Source: Azospirillum formosense (GTDB lineage Bacteria; Pseudomonadota; Alphaproteobacteria; Azospirillales; Azospirillaceae). From it: a stretch of DNA of 64,000 nucleotides. The position numbers were made by a program, and so were the translations under genes. Under the pieces are notes generated by a model. It saw nothing but the letters and a program-made list of their open reading frames with translations. It made no database searches and was not told the DNA's origin. The stretch lies in contig NZ_CP159402.1 of assembly GCF_040500525.1 (NCBI RefSeq), forward strand, positions 1,054,001 through 1,118,000, read 5' to 3'. Every line of letters begins with the position of its first letter. The first letter of the stretch is position 1. Below are positions 29,429 through 41,361 of the stretch, piece by piece.

Positions 29429-30706
29429 ATGGGAAAAGCTCTTGAAGGCGTGCGGGTTCTGGACTTTACCCATGTTCAGTCGGGTCCGACCTGCACGCAG
29501 CTTCTGGCGTGGTTCGGCGCCGACGTGATCAAGGTCGAGCGTCCGGGCGAGGGCGACATCACGCGCGGCCAGCTGCGCGACGTGCCCGAGGCCGACAGCC
29601 TCTACTTCACCATGCTGAACCACAACAAGCGGTCCATCACGCTGGACACCAAGAACCCGGACGGCAAGCGCGTCCTGGAGGATCTGGTGCGCATCTGCGA
29701 CGTGATGGTCGAGAACTTCGCCCCCGGCGTGCTCGAGCGCATGGGCCTGACCTGGGAGCGCATCCAGGAGCTGAACCCGCGCATCATCGTCGCCTCGGTC
29801 AAGGGCTTCGGCCCCGGCCCCTACGAGGACTGCAAGGTCTACGAGAACGTCGCGCAGTGCGCCGGCGGCTCGGCCTCGACGACCGGCTTCGACGACGGCC
29901 CGCCGATGGTCACCGGCGCCCAGATCGGCGACAGCGGCACCGGCCTGCATCTGGCGCTGGGCATCGTGACGGCGCTCTACCAGCGCACCCAGACCGGGCG
30001 CGGCCAAAAGGTGCTGGCGGCCATGCAGGACGCCGTGCTCAACCTCTGCCGCGTCAAGCTGCGCGACCAGCAGCGGCTGGAGCGCGGCCCGCTGAAAGAG
30101 TACCCGCAGTACCCCAACGGCGCGTTCGGCGACACCGTGCCGCGCGCCGGCAACGCCTCGGGCGGCGGCCAGCCGGGCTGGATCCTCAAGTGCAAGGGCT
30201 GGGAGACCGATCCCAACGCCTACATCTACTTCATCACCCAGGCGCCGGTCTGGGCGAAGATCTGCGACGTCATCGGCAAGCCGGAGTGGGTGACCGATCC
30301 GGACTACGCGACGCCCGCCGCGCGCCTGCCGCGCCTGAAGGACATCTTCGCGACCGTCGAAGAATGGACCATGACCAAGACGAAGTTCGAGGTCATGGAG
30401 ATCCTGAACAAGTACGACATCCCCTGCGGCCCCATCCTGTCGATGAAGGAGCTGGCGGAGGACCAGTCGCTGCGCGAGACCGGCACCATCGTCGAGGTCG
30501 ATCACCCGACGCGCGGCAAGTACCTGACCGTCGGCAACCCGATCAAGCTGTCGGACAGCCCGACCGAGGTCACCCGCTCCCCGCTGCTGGGCGAGCACAC
30601 CGACGAGATCCTGCGCGAGGTGCTCGGCTTCGACGAGCGCCGCATCGCCGAGGTCCGCGACAGCGGCGCGCTGGGGCTGGTCGTTCCCCGCATGGCCGCC
30701 GAGTAA
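29429..30706 (+). CDS. frc: Formyl-CoA:oxalate CoA-transferase
   Basis: Class III CoA-transferase that moves CoA from formyl-CoA (or succinyl-CoA) to oxalate. 425 residues, the family length. Asp168 in [14 protein letters not shown] is the catalytic aspartate; [29 protein letters not shown] opens the protein, and [11 protein letters not shown] matches the glycine loop of Frc. Shine-Dalgarno GGGAGGAACG. With oxc it forms the oxalate cycle: oxalyl-CoA to formyl-CoA plus CO2. Confidence 0.95.
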   Translation: MGKALEGVRVLDFTHVQSGPTCTQLLAWFGADVIKVERPGEGDITRGQLRDVPEADSLYFTMLNHNKRSITLDTKNPDGKRVLEDLVRICDVMVENFAPGVLERMGLTWERIQELNPRIIVASVKGFGPGPYEDCKVYENVAQCAGGSASTTGFDDGPPMVTGAQIGDSGTGLHLALGIVTALYQRTQTGRGQKVLAAMQDAVLNLCRVKLRDQQRLERGPLKEYPQYPNGAFGDTVPRAGNASGGGQPGWILKCKGWETDPNAYIYFITQAPVWAKICDVIGKPEWVTDPDYATPAARLPRLKDIFATVEEWTMTKTKFEVMEILNKYDIPCGPILSMKELAEDQSLRETGTIVEVDHPTRGKYLTVGNPIKLSDSPTEVTRSPLLGEHTDEILREVLGFDERRIAEVRDSGALGLVVPRMAAE

Positions 30707-30941
30707 AGACAGCCGTGGCAGGGGCGTCCCGACTGGACGCCCGCTCCATGAGAGAGGCCGGCCCGCCGGCGCGCCGTCCCGGAGGTGGGAGGCGTGGCCG
30801 CGGCCATCCGGCGAGCCATCGGCTCGCATCGTCATTCTTCCACACATTCAGCACAGGACGCAGGGTGCCGGCGCGGAACGCGCCAGCGCCGATGCCGGCC
30901 TGCGCCCCGCACCCTTCCATTTTAAACTCCCGAAGACAGCC

Positions 30942-32138
<1,197 letters not shown>

Positions 32139-32139
32139 G

Positions 32140-33015
32140 ATGGCTGTTCTCGTCGATAAGAACACGAAGGTGATCTGCCAGGGCTTCACCGGCGCCCAGG
32201 GCACCTTCCATTCCGAGCAGGCGATCGCCTACGGCACCAAGATGGTCGGCGGCGTCACCCCGGGCAAGGGCGGCACCAAGCACCTCGACCTGCCGGTCTT
32301 CGACACGGTGGCCGACGCGGTCGAGAAGACCGGCGCCAACGCGTCCGTCATCTACGTGCCGCCGCCCTTCGCGGCCGACGCCATCCTGGAGGCGATCGAC
32401 GCGGAGATCCCGCTGGTGGTGTGCATCACCGAGGGCATCCCGGTGCTCGACATGGTGCGCGTCAAGCGGGCGCTGGGCAACTCCAAGACCCGTCTGATCG
32501 GGCCGAACTGCCCGGGCATCATCACGCCCGACGAGTGCAAGATCGGCATCATGCCGGGCCACATCCACAAGCGCGGCAAGATCGGCATCGTCTCGCGCTC
32601 GGGCACGCTGACCTACGAGGCGGTGGCGCAGACCACCGCGGCGGGGCTGGGCCAGACGACCTGCATCGGCATCGGCGGCGACCCGGTGAACGGGACGAAC
32701 TTCGTGGACAGCCTGGAGCTGTTCCTGAAGGACCCGGAGACCGAGGGCATCATCATGATCGGCGAGATCGGCGGCGACGCCGAGGTCAAGGGCGCGGAGT
32801 TCATCCGCGACTCCGGGACCAAGAAGCCGGTCGTCGGCTTCATCGCCGGGCGCACCGCGCCTCCGGGCCGCCGCATGGGCCATGCCGGTGCGGTGATCTC
32901 CGGCGGCAACGACACCGCCGACTTCAAGATCGAGTTCATGAAGTCCGTCGGCATCGCCGTCGCCGACAGCCCCGCGAGCCTGGGTTCCACCATGCTCAAG
33001 GTCTTCAAGGGCTGA
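32140..33015 (+). CDS. sucD: Succinyl-CoA synthetase alpha subunit (second-copy type)
   Basis: 291 residues: CoA-binding Rossmann domain ([39 protein letters not shown]) and ligase domain with the phosphorylated His in [33 protein letters not shown] is the usual signature. Starts 1 base after the sucC stop. Followed by a strong terminator. Confidence 0.92.
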   Translation: MAVLVDKNTKVICQGFTGAQGTFHSEQAIAYGTKMVGGVTPGKGGTKHLDLPVFDTVADAVEKTGANASVIYVPPPFAADAILEAIDAEIPLVVCITEGIPVLDMVRVKRALGNSKTRLIGPNCPGIITPDECKIGIMPGHIHKRGKIGIVSRSGTLTYEAVAQTTAAGLGQTTCIGIGGDPVNGTNFVDSLELFLKDPETEGIIMIGEIGGDAEVKGAEFIRDSGTKKPVVGFIAGRTAPPGRRMGHAGAVISGGNDTADFKIEFMKSVGIAVADSPASLGSTMLKVFKG

Positions 33016-33055
33016 TCCGTTTTCGTCGCTGTGGTGTTTTCCCCGAAGTGACTGG

Positions 33056-33086
33056 CCGCGCCGGCAACGGCGCGGTCTTCTTTTTT
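33056..33086 (+). terminator. Terminator after sucD
   Basis: CCGCGCCG-GCAA-CGGCGCGG stem-loop, then TCTTCTTTTTT. Confidence 0.9.
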
Positions 33087-33177
33087 ATGTATTCATGCGG
33101 GGGAGGGAGCGTTTTCGCAATGTGGAAAGTCGGAAAAGAGGCGTTGCGCCGAGTGGTCTGACCAGTCATCTTGGTCT

Positions 33178-33283
33178 TGCACAGGGTGCTTCACCCTTTG
33201 TATCGGGCGGGTTGTTGCTCTGCATTTATGCGAGCCTCTCGAAATCACTGGCCGTGCTGGAAACAGCACGGCCATTTTTTTGC
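33178..33283 (+). ncRNA. Possible small RNA ending in an orphan terminator
   Basis: A second strong terminator (GGCCGTGCTG-GAAA-CAGCACGGCC, then A and seven T, 33250-33281) lies 190 bases after the sucD terminator with no gene on the plus strand in between. TTGCAC and TGTATC near 33178-33200 could be a promoter, predicting an RNA of about 80 bases. The T-run rules out that it serves the minus-strand LysR gene. Not a known family that I recognise. Confidence 0.35.
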
Positions 33284-33285
33284 TC

Positions 33286-34173
33286 TCAGCGATCGGTCGT
33301 GCGGGCGAGGGTGAGGAAGCCGGCGATGTAGTCCACGCTTTCCTCGCCGCGGCGGACGCCGAGATGGATGCTCTTGCCGATCCCTTCGGTTCCCAGCCGC
33401 ACGCAGCGGATGGGCAGCCCGGCGCCCTCCTCGCGCACCAGCCAGTCCGGCAGGACGGTAACTCCGCGCCGGGCGGCGACGAGCTGGAGCATCAGGTCGG
33501 TCGTCTCCGCCGTTTTGTGACGGAGCGGACGGCAGTGGGCCGGGACGAGGAAGCGCGTGTAGACGTCCAGCCGTTCCAGGCCGACCGGGACGGTGATCAG
33601 CTCCTCCGCGCGCAGGTCCTCGGGCCGCGCCACGCCCCGCGCGGCGAGCGGATGCGCGTCGTGCACCACGAGGACCAACTCGTAATCGAAGACCGGCGTG
33701 AACAGCACGTCGGGGGTTTCGATGGGATCAGGGGTGACCAGCAGATCGATCTCGTTGTCGAGCAGCGCCGCCACGCCGTCGAAGCGGAAGGCGGTGCGGA
33801 CATCGATGTCCACGTCCGGCCATTGCGCGAGATAGCGGGCGGTCATCCGCATCAGCCAGGCTTGGCAGGGGTGGCATTCCATGCCCGCCCGCAGCGCGCC
33901 GCGGCGGCCCGACGCGAAGTCGGCAAGAACCCGCTCGGCGTGTTCGAATTGCGGCAGCAGGCGCTGCGCCAGCGACAGGAGATGCTGCCCGGCCTGGGTA
34001 AAGCGGAGGATGCGCCCCTTCTTCGTCCAGATCTCCACGCCGCAGCGCTCCTCGAACTTGCGCACCGTGTGGCTCAGCGCCGACTGGCTGAGGTTCAGGC
34101 GGTCGGCGGCGGCGGTGACGCTGCCCGCCCGGTCCACCTCCCGCAGGATCGTGAGAATCTGGCGGTCAATCAT
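33286..34173 (-). CDS. LysR-family regulator, MetR-like
   Basis: 295 residues: winged helix with AGSVTAAADRLNLSQSALSHTVRKFEERCG (about 16-45) and a substrate domain starting MECHPCQAWLMRM, which resembles the MetR segment IECHSCIQWL; FDYELVLVVHDAHPLAARG and RLDVYTRFLVPA also follow MetR. It may sense homocysteine-like ligands, but the gene next to it is an MFS transporter, not a methionine gene. Divergent pair with that transporter. Confidence 0.85.
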   Translation of the reverse strand: MIDRQILTILREVDRAGSVTAAADRLNLSQSALSHTVRKFEERCGVEIWTKKGRILRFTQAGQHLLSLAQRLLPQFEHAERVLADFASGRRGALRAGMECHPCQAWLMRMTARYLAQWPDVDIDVRTAFRFDGVAALLDNEIDLLVTPDPIETPDVLFTPVFDYELVLVVHDAHPLAARGVARPEDLRAEELITVPVGLERLDVYTRFLVPAHCRPLRHKTAETTDLMLQLVAARRGVTVLPDWLVREEGAGLPIRCVRLGTEGIGKSIHLGVRRGEESVDYIAGFLTLARTTDR

Positions 34174-34193
34174 TCATGACCCCTGTTCATCCA

Positions 34194-34224
34194 ATCATGA
34201 GAAAATACCATTTTCATTCATGAT
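34194..34224. promoter_or_regulatory. Nested palindrome between lysR and the MFS gene
   Basis: Outer repeat ATCATGA ... TCATGAT and inner GAAAAT-ACC-ATTTTC share a centre within about one base. Located about 20-50 bases upstream of lysR and 54 before the MFS start; a likely MetR-like binding region. Confidence 0.5.
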
Positions 34225-34277
34225 GACGGGTCGGTAGGTGTGGGGCAACCGTCACTGAGCGATTCCCGGGAACCGTC

Positions 34278-35480
34278 ATGAGTCAAGCCGACACCAACCG
34301 TTACGCGCATGGGACGGCGAACGTTCTGCGCCTCGCCACCGCGCAGGCCCTGGCCGGCGCCAACGCGGTGGTCGTCTATGCGACGGGTGCCATTGTCGGG
34401 AACACGCTGGCGCCGAGCCCGGCGCTGGCCACGCTGCCGCTCTCGATCTTTGTCGTGGGAATGGCGATCTGCACCATTCCCGCCGGGGCGATCGCCCGGC
34501 GGCATGGGCGGCGGGCCGCCTTTCTGGCGGGGACCGGCTGCGGCGTGCTCGTCGGGCTGCTCTCCGCCCTGGCGGTGGTTCTGGGGAGTTTCTGGCTGTT
34601 TTGCGCGGCGATGATTCCCGGCGGCGCCTACGCCGCCGTGGTCCTGTCCTTCCGCTTCGCCGCCACCGATTGCGTCGAACCGGAGCGGCGGCCGAGGGCC
34701 ATGTCCGCCGTGATGGCGGGCGGCGTGTTCGCCGGTGTCATCGGGCCGCAGCTCGTCACCGTCACGATGGATGTCTGGCCGCCGTATCTGTTCCTGGCGA
34801 CTTTCATCGCCCAGGCCGCCGTGGCGGCGGTGTCCGCCCTGGTGCTCGTCGGGGTTCGGCTGCCGATGCCGACCGCGGCGGAGTCAGCCGGGGGGCGGCC
34901 GCTCGGCGTCATCGCGCGCCAGCCGCGATTCCTCACCGCCGTGCTGTGCGGAGTCGTCTCCTATCTTCTGATGAACTTCATCATGACGGCGGCGCCACTG
35001 GCGATGCGGCTGTGCGGCCTGTCGCAGGAGGTGTCCAACCTCGGGCTGCAATGGCACGTGATCGCCATGTACGCCCCGAGCTTCGTCACCGGGCGGCTGG
35101 TCGAGCGCTTCGGCGCGCCCCGCATGGTGTTCGCCGGCCTGGGCCTGATCGCCGCCTCGGCCGTGGTGGGGCTGGGGGGCATCGACGTGGCGCATTTCTG
35201 GGTCAGTCTGATCCTTCTGGGAGTCGGCTGGAACTTCGGCTTCCTCGGGGCCTCCGCGCTCGTTCTGGAGTGCCACCGCCCGGAGGAGAAGACCCAGGTG
35301 CAGTCGCTCAACGACTTCATCGTGTTCGGAACGATGGCCCTGGGGTCCTTCGCGTCGGGCGGGCTGCTGGCGATGTTCGGCTGGGACACGGTGCTGTGGG
35401 TGTCCTTCGTGCCGCTGGCGGCGGCCATCGCGGCGCTCGCCGTCACCGCCTCGTCCCGCGCCGCCTCCGCCACCGCCTGA
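34278..35480 (+). CDS. MFS transporter
   Basis: 400 residues with about 12 transmembrane helices. GAIARRHGRRAAFL around residue 70 is MFS motif A. The subfamily cannot be set by eye and the substrate is unknown. Divergent from a MetR-like LysR regulator that probably controls it. Lies between sucD and oxlT2 without a GntR-type palindrome of its own, so it may be unrelated to oxalate. Confidence 0.82.
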   Translation: MSQADTNRYAHGTANVLRLATAQALAGANAVVVYATGAIVGNTLAPSPALATLPLSIFVVGMAICTIPAGAIARRHGRRAAFLAGTGCGVLVGLLSALAVVLGSFWLFCAAMIPGGAYAAVVLSFRFAATDCVEPERRPRAMSAVMAGGVFAGVIGPQLVTVTMDVWPPYLFLATFIAQAAVAAVSALVLVGVRLPMPTAAESAGGRPLGVIARQPRFLTAVLCGVVSYLLMNFIMTAAPLAMRLCGLSQEVSNLGLQWHVIAMYAPSFVTGRLVERFGAPRMVFAGLGLIAASAVVGLGGIDVAHFWVSLILLGVGWNFGFLGASALVLECHRPEEKTQVQSLNDFIVFGTMALGSFASGGLLAMFGWDTVLWVSFVPLAAAIAALAVTASSRAASATA

Positions 35481-35516
35481 CGCCGGTCCGCGCGTCATCC
35501 TGCGAAAACGCCATCA

Positions 35517-35539
35517 AGCCCCGCCTTCAAGGCGGGGTT
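35517..35539 (+). terminator. Hairpin after the MFS gene
   Basis: CCCCGCCTT-CAA-GGCGGGG stem without a T-run; a second palindrome GGCTTTCGAAAGCC with TTTTT nearby follows at 35557-35582. Together a probable terminator region. Confidence 0.45.
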
Positions 35540-35628
35540 GACCCTCCCGGCCGTCCGGCTTTCGAAAGCCCGAAAAATTTTTGGATGAAAAGCGCAACGC
35601 GCCAAAAGTTCGTGTTGCCAACAATCAT

Positions 35629-35648
35629 GTCTCTGGCATACCATATGC
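35629..35648. promoter_or_regulatory. GntR-type palindrome S9 before oxlT2
   Basis: GTCTCTGGCATACCATATGC, 16 of 20 bases of the consensus, 195 bases before the oxlT2 start. Otherwise the 362-base gap 35481-35842 holds no gene. Confidence 0.55.
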
Positions 35649-35842
35649 CGTATCTGGAGCGCCACGAACGCAGGGACGGCGTGACCGGCTCTCCAGCGCA
35701 CCATTGAACCATGACTCACATCGGCACGGAACAAGGCCGCCCATGGCGCGGCGACGCGGACGCTTGCTCAGGCGCCGCCTCGTCCGCCCGAGGGGACCCT
35801 CATGCCCGGTATCAAAGCGTCGCAATCCCACGGGAGGGAATG

Positions 35843-37189
35843 ATGGTTGGATCGACAGAATCCCAGAGGCCAGCGTTTAACAGTTCCGGCGGCTCTCAGG
35901 CGCCCATTTCCGACGGCGCGCGTTGGATGCAGATCGTCGTCGGCATCGTCTGCATGGTGGCCGCGGCCAACATCCAGTATGCCTGGACGCTCTTCGTGCC
36001 GGAAATCCAGGCCACCCATGGCTGGACCCGCGCTTCGATCCAGACCGCCTTCACCGTCTTCGTCGTCGTCCAGACCTGGCTGACCCCCATCGAAGGCTAC
36101 TTCATCGACCGCTACGGCCCCCGCGCCATCGTCGCCTTCGGCGGCGTGATGACCGGCCTCTCCTGGATCATCGACAGCTACGCCGGCTCGCTCGGCATGC
36201 TCTATGTCGGTTCGGCCATCGGCGGCATCGGCGTCGGCTGCGTCTACGCCACCTGCGTCAACAGCGCCCTGAAGTGGTTCCCGGACAAGCGCGGCCTTGC
36301 CGTCGGCCTGACCGCGGGCGGCTACGGCGCCGGCTCGGCCGTGACGATCCTGCCGATCGCCAACATGATCCACTCCTCGGGCTATCAGGCGACCTTCTTC
36401 TGGTTCGGCCTGCTGCAGGGCACGATCATCCTCATCGCCGCCTTCTTCCTGCGCGCCCCGCAGAAGGATCAGGTGAAGGCCTCGACCAAGGTCCTGCAGT
36501 CCCGCCGCGACTACACGCTGAAGGAAGCGCTGCAGACGCCGGTCTTCTGGGTCATGATGGTCATGTTCATCTGCACCGTGTCCGGCGGTCTGATGGCGGT
36601 GGCCCAGCTCGGCGTGATCGCCCACGATCTGGGCGTGAAGGAAGCCCCGATCAGCCTGTTCGGCATCACCATGGCGGCTCTGCCCTTCGCGCTGATGCTC
36701 GACCGCGTGATGAACGGCATCTCCCGTCCGCTGTTCGGCTTCGTCTCCGACCACATCGGCCGTGAAGCGACGATGTTCATCGCCTTCACCTTCGAAGGCC
36801 TCGGCATCCTGATGCTCAGCCGCTTCGGCCACGACCCGATCATGTTCCTGATCCTGTCGGGTCTGGTGTTCCTGGCCTGGGGCGAAGTGTACAGCCTGTT
36901 CAGCGCCACCTCGGCGGACACCTTCGGCACCAAGCATGCGGCGAAGATCTACGGCGTGCTCTACTGCGCCAAGGGCGTCGCGGCCCTGCTGGTCCCGCTG
37001 GGCAACCTGCTGATGGAAGCCACCGGCACCTGGGCGACCGTGCTCTACATCTGCGCCACCATGGACCTCATCGCGGCCTTCTGCGCCATCGCCGTCCTGC
37101 GGCCCATGCTGCGCAAGCACCACGCCCGAAACGCCGAACTCGCCGCCCAGCAGGGTGCGGGTGGGCTGGCGGTGCAACCCGGCCACTGA
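35843..37189 (+). CDS. oxlT2: OxlT-type oxalate/formate antiporter MFS transporter (copy 2)
   Basis: 448-residue MFS protein, 12 helices, the most divergent of the three OxlT copies. Arg288 in MLDRVMNGISRP and Lys377 in LYCAKGVAALL correspond to the two charged residues needed by Oxalobacter OxlT. SALKWFPDKRGLAVGLTAGGYGAGSAV is typical. The start at 35843 has GGGAGGGA upstream; an adjacent ATG at 35840 is possible but too close. Followed by a strong terminator. Confidence 0.88.
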   Translation: MVGSTESQRPAFNSSGGSQAPISDGARWMQIVVGIVCMVAAANIQYAWTLFVPEIQATHGWTRASIQTAFTVFVVVQTWLTPIEGYFIDRYGPRAIVAFGGVMTGLSWIIDSYAGSLGMLYVGSAIGGIGVGCVYATCVNSALKWFPDKRGLAVGLTAGGYGAGSAVTILPIANMIHSSGYQATFFWFGLLQGTIILIAAFFLRAPQKDQVKASTKVLQSRRDYTLKEALQTPVFWVMMVMFICTVSGGLMAVAQLGVIAHDLGVKEAPISLFGITMAALPFALMLDRVMNGISRPLFGFVSDHIGREATMFIAFTFEGLGILMLSRFGHDPIMFLILSGLVFLAWGEVYSLFSATSADTFGTKHAAKIYGVLYCAKGVAALLVPLGNLLMEATGTWATVLYICATMDLIAAFCAIAVLRPMLRKHHARNAELAAQQGAGGLAVQPGH

Positions 37190-37242
37190 TCGGTCCGCGA
37201 AGCTTTAGGTTTCGCATCCCGGATGACGTTATCGTCGATGAC

Positions 37243-37278
37243 GGCCGCCGCGCGCACCCCGCGCGGCGGCCTTCTTTC
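37243..37278. terminator. Terminator after oxlT2
   Basis: GGCCGCCGCGCG-CACC-CCGCGCGGCGGCC, then TTCTTTC. Convergent with the 62-residue ORF on the minus strand. Confidence 0.8.
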
Positions 37279-37465
37279 ATTCCAGGAAGAAGGGGCGGTT
37301 GTGGCCCTCGCCGGACTGGTTGAAGCGGTCCGACGACCAGAGGCCGTCCGGCTGCTCGTCCTGAGGATCGGAGTTCCACTCGTCGTCCTCCCGCATCAGC
37401 AGGGTCAGGCCGTGGCCCATCAGGCCGGCCAGGGCGACGAAGGCGATCATCTGTGATTCGAGCAT
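37277..37465 (-). CDS. Small membrane protein downstream of a GntR-type site
   Basis: 62 residues: one N-terminal transmembrane helix (MIAFVALAGLMGHGLTLLM) then an acidic tail DDEWNSDPQDEQPDG with aromatic residues. No recognised family. The antisense plus-strand ORF at the same place reads as low-complexity and is rejected. GGAGCC lies 6 bases before the ATG; a GTG at 37483 has no ribosome site. Its promoter would carry palindrome S10, so it may be part of the oxalate regulon, perhaps a transporter partner. Confidence 0.55.
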   Translation of the reverse strand: MLESQMIAFVALAGLMGHGLTLLMREDDEWNSDPQDEQPDGLWSSDRFNQSGEGHNRPFFLE

Positions 37466-37546
37466 GGGACGGGCTCCGGGCACTCGGGAGGGGGCTTTGT
37501 TTTTTGTTGTGATGCAGCATAGCGGCCCGGCTCAGGCTGCGCAATA

Positions 37547-37566
37547 GGATTTTGTATACCAGATAA
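37547..37566. promoter_or_regulatory. GntR-type palindrome S10 before the 62-aa ORF
   Basis: GGATTTTGTATACCAGATAA matches the right half of the consensus, and a second half-site GGATACCAG follows at 37568-37576. It is about 82 bases before the small minus-strand ORF; the thiC riboswitch is on its other side. Confidence 0.55.
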
Positions 37567-37671
37567 TGGATACCAGAACCGCGCCAATTGCATTGGCCAA
37601 TTGATTTGGTGGTGCGGGATTCGCCGTGAATCGCGTTGACGTGGGCAGGGCGGATGGTTCAGCATGGCGAC

Positions 37672-39725
<2,054 letters not shown>

Positions 39726-39742
39726 CGCCCGAATCGAAAAGG

Positions 39743-39767
39743 GGACGCCCTCGCGGGCGCCCCCTCG
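39743..39767 (+). terminator. Hairpin after thiC
   Basis: GGGG(A)CGCCC-TCGC-GGGCGCCCC stem; only a weak pyrimidine run follows (CTCGCTTC). Confidence 0.5.
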
Positions 39768-39807
39768 CTTCGGCTCCTTCCCCAGGCGGGGGGAGGGGAA
39801 GAGAGCG

Positions 39808-41106
39808 TCAGGGCGTGGCCGTTGCGCTTCGGCCGCCCGGCGCGCCGTGCGACTCGGCGGCCATGCGGCTGCGCATCGGGCGCAGGACGAACAGCGCCAG
39901 CACGGCGGCCAGCGCGTTGACCGCGGCGGCCAGCAGGAAGACCGCGTGCCAGCTTCCCGTGGCGTCGGCGATGATGTTGGCGAAGGGGATCAGCAGCGCC
40001 GCCGTGCCCTTGGCGGTGTAGAGCAGCCCGGCGTTGCTGGCGGCGAACTTCGACCCGAAGGTGTCGGCGCAACAGGCCGGGAACAGGCTGTAGATCTCGC
40101 CCCAGGCGAAGAAGACCAGACCGGTCAGCAGAACGAAGGCCACCGGGTCGCGGCCGTAGAGGCTGAGCGCGACGATGCCCACCGCCTCGATGGCGAAGGC
40201 GATGAACATGGTGTTCTCGCGCCCGATGTGGTCGGACACCCAGCCGAAGAAGGGGCGGGTCAGCCCGTTCAGCACCCGGTCGATGGACAGGGCGAAGGTC
40301 AGGGCGGGCAGGGTGAGGCCGAGGATGCTGACCGGCGCGTGGGCCAGCCCGAAATCCTGGGCGATCGGGCCGAGCTGCGCCGTCGCCATCAGCCCGCCGC
40401 CGGCCACCATCACGAACATGGCGTACATGACCCAGAAGACCGGGGTGCGGACCATCTGGCTCGGCGTGTATTGCCGCTGCGCGGGCGGGGCGGCGAAGCC
40501 GCCGCGGGCGAGGGAGGCGGAGGGCGGGGCGACCAGCAGCCAGGCGAGCGCGAAGACGACCAGCCCCTGGCCCAGCCCGAAGGCCATGAAGGTCGCCTCG
40601 TAGCCCGAGGTCTCGATCATCGTGGCGATGGGCACCACCGTCAGGGCGGAACCGGCTCCGAAGCCCGCCGCGGTGATGCCGGCGGCCAGACCGCGCCGGT
40701 CGGGGAACCATTTCAGCGCGTTGCCCACGCAGGTGCCGTAGACGGCGCCCGCCCCGATGCCGCCGATGGCCGCCGCCACGTAGAGCACGAGAAGAGAATC
40801 CGCCACCGCGTTCAGCGCCCAGGAGGCGGCGCAGAGCACCGAGCCGAACAGCACGACGATCCGCGGGCCGAAGCGGTCCACGAACCAGCCCTCGACGGGC
40901 ACCAGCCATGTTTCGGTGACGATGAAGATGGTGAAGGCCACCTGGATGGCCGCACGGCCCCAGCCATGCTTGTCGTCGATGGGTTCGACGAAGAGGGTCC
41001 ACCCGTACTGGAGATTGGCGATCATCGACATGCAGATGACGCCGGCAAGCAACTGCATCCAACGCCCGCCGACAGGCAGGGCGCTCCGCGCACCGGTTTG
41101 GCGCAT
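39808..41106 (-). CDS. oxlT3: OxlT-type oxalate/formate antiporter MFS transporter (copy 3)
   Basis: 432-residue, 12-helix antiporter, a close paralogue of oxlT1. The Arg in SIDRVLNGLTRP and Lys in LLYTAKGTAAL are kept. The loop between helices 6 and 7 (SASLARGGFAAPPAQRQ) differs from copy 1. CCGGGAGGAACC precedes the ATG at 41106. Last gene of the minus-strand gcl-hyi-glxR-ttuD run, 255 bases after ttuD, with a weak palindrome in the gap. Confidence 0.87.
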   Translation of the reverse strand: MRQTGARSALPVGGRWMQLLAGVICMSMIANLQYGWTLFVEPIDDKHGWGRAAIQVAFTIFIVTETWLVPVEGWFVDRFGPRIVVLFGSVLCAASWALNAVADSLLVLYVAAAIGGIGAGAVYGTCVGNALKWFPDRRGLAAGITAAGFGAGSALTVVPIATMIETSGYEATFMAFGLGQGLVVFALAWLLVAPPSASLARGGFAAPPAQRQYTPSQMVRTPVFWVMYAMFVMVAGGGLMATAQLGPIAQDFGLAHAPVSILGLTLPALTFALSIDRVLNGLTRPFFGWVSDHIGRENTMFIAFAIEAVGIVALSLYGRDPVAFVLLTGLVFFAWGEIYSLFPACCADTFGSKFAASNAGLLYTAKGTAALLIPFANIIADATGSWHAVFLLAAAVNALAAVLALFVLRPMRSRMAAESHGAPGGRSATATP

Positions 41107-41217
41107 ATGGTTCCTCCCGGATGGGTCCGCTATCTCGTTCTTGTCCTGGCGCGCGCGGGGTGCGTTCGGTGCCCGACCGCTTCGCTTTATCCTTCGAACG
41201 GGGCAATCCGGTTGCAT

Positions 41218-41237
41218 GCCGTTGGCATGCCAGACGC
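41218..41237. promoter_or_regulatory. Weak GntR-type palindrome S11 before oxlT3
   Basis: Centre GGCATGCC with flank CAGAC gives only 11 of 20 consensus bases, but the same GGCATGCC centre occurs in S14, and a tandem GCATGCC precedes it. About 112 bases before the oxlT3 start. Confidence 0.35.
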
Positions 41238-41361
41238 CAAATTCGTGATGCCTTGACGATGAGTGTGGCGGATAATCCGTGGAGACAGCAACAAATTTTC
41301 GTGAGCGGGCGCCGCTCTGGCCGTAAGTGATATATCAAATCGGCCGGCGACGCCTCACCGC

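Noticed and set aside
37223..37456. Plus-strand 77-residue ORF after oxlT2
   Set aside because: Antisense to the better-supported 62-residue ORF; composition is that of a shadow frame, and it overlaps the oxlT2 terminator.
41327..41344. TGATATATCA near 41329 as another GntR site
   Set aside because: Centre GATATATC differs from GGTATACC/GGCATGCC and the flanks do not match.
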